NCBI GenBank assembly: GCA_039679885.1
Contig: JBDKUC010000100.1
Location: 1-6,114, forward strand
Reading direction: 5' to 3'
Source: JAJFUI01 sp039679885
GTDB lineage: Bacteria > Planctomycetota > Planctomycetia > Pirellulales > Thermoguttaceae
DNA: 6,114 nucleotides
Shown: positions 5,310 through 6,114 of the stretch, piece by piece
How the letters are laid out: every line of letters begins with the position of its first letter
Numbering within the stretch: the stretch's first letter is position 1
Notes under the pieces: model-generated
The model's input: the letters and a program-made list of their open reading frames with translations, nothing else
Told to the model about the DNA's origin: nothing
The model's database searches: none
Position numbers and translations under genes: made by a program

Positions 5310-5377
5310 GCGTGGGTCTGCCGCTTCATGGCAACCGGCTTTGGGTCCGTCAAAGACTAGCTTAACGGGATTCCGAT

Positions 5378-5455
5378 GGGTGGCACGCCCTGAAAGGGCG
5401 TGGGAGATCGGCAAGCTGCCGCCCAATAGCCACGCCCTTTCAGGGCGTGCCACCC
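5378..5455. repeat. Perfect 26-base inverted repeat made of two hairpins (REPIN-like)
   Basis: Bases 5378-5403 and 5430-5455 are exact reverse complements over all 26 positions; the match stops abruptly at both ends. The spacer is also 26 bases and has its own small hairpin, GGCA-AGC-TGCC (5410-5420). Each arm contains a hairpin, CACGCCCT-GAA-AGGGCGTG (5384-5402) and CACGCCCT-TTC-AGGGCGTG (5431-5449), next to a GGGTGG / CCACCC tail. The whole can fold as one long cruciform or as three small hairpins. It starts 68 bases after the phosphofructokinase stop. Confidence 0.88.
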
Positions 5456-5461
5456 GACGCC

Positions 5462-5517
5462 TAGCCCGGCGCGGTAGCGAGGGAAAAACGCTCAGCCCTC
5501 GCTCGTGCGTCGGGCTA
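5462..5517. repeat. Long hairpin with TAGCCCG / CGGGCTA ends
   Basis: The 22-base arms 5462-5483 and 5496-5517 are reverse complements at 18 of 22 positions. There are perfect 7-base outer ends (TAGCCCG with CGGGCTA) and a perfect 8-base inner stem (AGCGAGGG with CCCTCGCT). The loop is 12 bases (5484-5495) and begins with five A. It follows the perfect 26-base pair after only 6 bases. It has no T-run on the plus strand. Confidence 0.7.
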
Positions 5518-5572
5518 TGCGGACGTGCTGCGAACGCTTCTTAAGCCCCGAAGGGACAGCCCGCGGCGAACG

Positions 5573-5606
5573 TTGCCGGTGCGCATAAAGAACGCCGCGC
5601 CGGCAA
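5573..5606. repeat. Hairpin TTGCCGG(T)GCG with 12-base loop
   Basis: TTGCCGGTGCG (5573-5583) pairs with CGCGCCGGCAA (5596-5606) over 11 bp, counting one G-T wobble. The loop is 5584-5595. On the plus strand it is followed by seven G (5607-5613), not T, and on the minus strand by a mixed sequence, so it is not a standard terminator on either strand. Confidence 0.5.
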
Positions 5607-5630
5607 GGGGGGGCAGCCGACGCGGCGTCG

Positions 5631-5659
5631 TAAGAAAATCGGTTCGGCGGCGCAAACCG
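5631..5659 (-). terminator. Likely rho-independent terminator of rpsG
   Basis: Read on the minus strand after the rpsG stop codon, CGGTTTG (5659-5653) pairs with CGAACCG (5646-5640) through 7 bp including one T-G wobble, with loop CGCCGC. It is followed at once by ATTTTCTTA (5639-5631). The hairpin starts 14 bases after the stop codon. A competing stem, CGGCGG/CCGCCG (5662-5645), overlaps it but stands 6 bases from the T-run. Hairpin plus T-rich tract is the classical form. Confidence 0.6.
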
Positions 5660-5672
5660 CCGTGCTCGGGCG

Positions 5673-6114
5673 TTACCAAGCGAAGTGGGCGAACGCCTTG
5701 TTGGCGTCGGCCATGCGGTGGACGTTCTCACGCTTGGTCATCGCCGCGCCTTCGCGGTTGTAGGCGGCCAACAGCTCGGCGGCCAGCTTTTCGCTCGTCG
5801 GCCGGCCCTTCTTTTCGCGGACCGCGCCGAGGATCCAGCGGATGGCCATCGACTGCTGTCGGGCCTTGCTGACCTGCATCGGCACCTGGTACGAGGCGCC
5901 GCCGACGCGCTTCGAGCGAACTTCGATGTTCGGCTTGACGTTCTCCAACGCCTGCGTGAAGACCTGGATTGGCTCGACGTCGGTGATCTTCTCGTGGATC
6001 TTGTCCAGGGCGTCATAGAAGACGGCCTCGGCCGTGCTCTTCTTGCCGCTCCACATCAGACAGTTGACGAACTTGCTGGCCAGGATCGACCCGTACTTGG
6101 GATCCGGCTTCAAG
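5673..6114 (-). CDS. rpsG: 30S ribosomal protein S7, lacking its first codons (right edge)
   Basis: S7 binds the 3' major domain of 16S rRNA and nucleates assembly of the 30S head near the E and P sites. The frame gives 146 codons ending in TAA. It starts in mid-gene at LKPDPKYGS, which corresponds to about residue 12 of a typical protein of about 156 residues, so roughly 11 residues and the start lie beyond the right edge. The TTG at 6113 is an internal Leu codon, not the start. Hallmarks are LMWSGKKSTAE, ALENVKPNIEVRSKRVGG, YQVPMQV, AIRWILGAVREKKGRP and the C-terminal RENVHRMADANKAFAHFAW. It is normally in the str operon after rpsL. Here the next 360 bases hold a terminator and repeats and no fusA, so rpsG is the last gene of its transcript. 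Confidence 0.98.
   Translation of the reverse strand, partial: LKPDPKYGSILASKFVNCLMWSGKKSTAEAVFYDALDKIHEKITDVEPIQVFTQALENVKPNIEVRSKRVGGASYQVPMQVSKARQQSMAIRWILGAVREKKGRPTSEKLAAELLAAYNREGAAMTKRENVHRMADANKAFAHFAW

Larger units (their letters stand above)
5310..5672. other. Convergent intergenic gap between phosphofructokinase and rpsG
   Basis: Both flanking genes end into this gap. From left to right it holds the perfect 26-base inverted pair (5378-5455), a 22-base-arm hairpin (5462-5517), a hairpin at 5573-5606 followed by seven G, a CGACGC-G-GCGTCG palindrome (5618-5630) and the likely rpsG terminator (5631-5659). No plus-strand hairpin followed by a T-run is seen, so termination of the phosphofructokinase transcript is not explained by a classical signal. 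Open frames in the gap do not look like proteins. Confidence 0.55.

Noticed and set aside
5573..5613. Terminator formed by the TTGCCGG hairpin
   Set aside because: The hairpin is followed by seven G on the plus strand and by mixed sequence on the minus strand. No T-run is present on either strand.
6111..6113. TTG at 6113 as the start of rpsG
   Set aside because: Alignment from memory with S7 proteins places this Leu at about residue 12, before PDPK. The real start lies beyond the window.

Overview
The window is GC-rich bacterial chromosome, most likely from the phylum Planctomycetota and probably a Pirellulales-like lineage. Three things suggest this, all from recalled family knowledge and not from a search. 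The ribosomal protein S7 reads like planctomycete S7. The 548-residue secreted protein resembles an uncharacterised planctomycete-type family. The gaps between genes are packed with palindromic repeat units of the kind common in those genomes. No rRNA, tRNA, CRISPR array, phage gene or transposase gene is visible.

Layout, left to right. A TPR-repeat protein runs off the left edge on the minus strand (1-413). A small three-helix membrane protein of the GlsB/YeaQ/YmgE type is on the minus strand (747-1046). A long secreted protein of unknown function is on the minus strand (1371-3017). A gap of about 980 bases separates it from a divergently read, pyrophosphate-type phosphofructokinase on the plus strand (3999-5309). 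Convergent to that is rpsG (ribosomal protein S7, minus strand), which lacks its first dozen or so codons at the right edge and is followed by a plausible intrinsic terminator.

The genes do not form one pathway. Three separate minus-strand genes, each with its own gap, are followed by a glycolytic/gluconeogenic enzyme and the end of a ribosomal operon. The phosphofructokinase carries the Asp and Lys residues that mark pyrophosphate use in place of ATP, which implies reversible, PPi-linked upper glycolysis.

The most unusual content is non-coding. All four intergenic gaps contain elements built on one plan: a short palindromic hairpin (often with a loop of exactly three bases), a spacer of about 12-100 bases, and an inverted copy of the same hairpin. 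At least six such pairs are present, each with a different sequence (664-730, 1172-1310, 3092-3234, 3463-3550, 3849-3910, 5378-5455), plus a longer-armed hairpin at 5462-5517 and several single hairpins. This resembles REP/REPIN elements, but with many unrelated families side by side. The pair at 3092-3234 is also bracketed by inverted 10-mers and by a perfect 10-base direct repeat, like a small non-autonomous mobile element with a target-site duplication.
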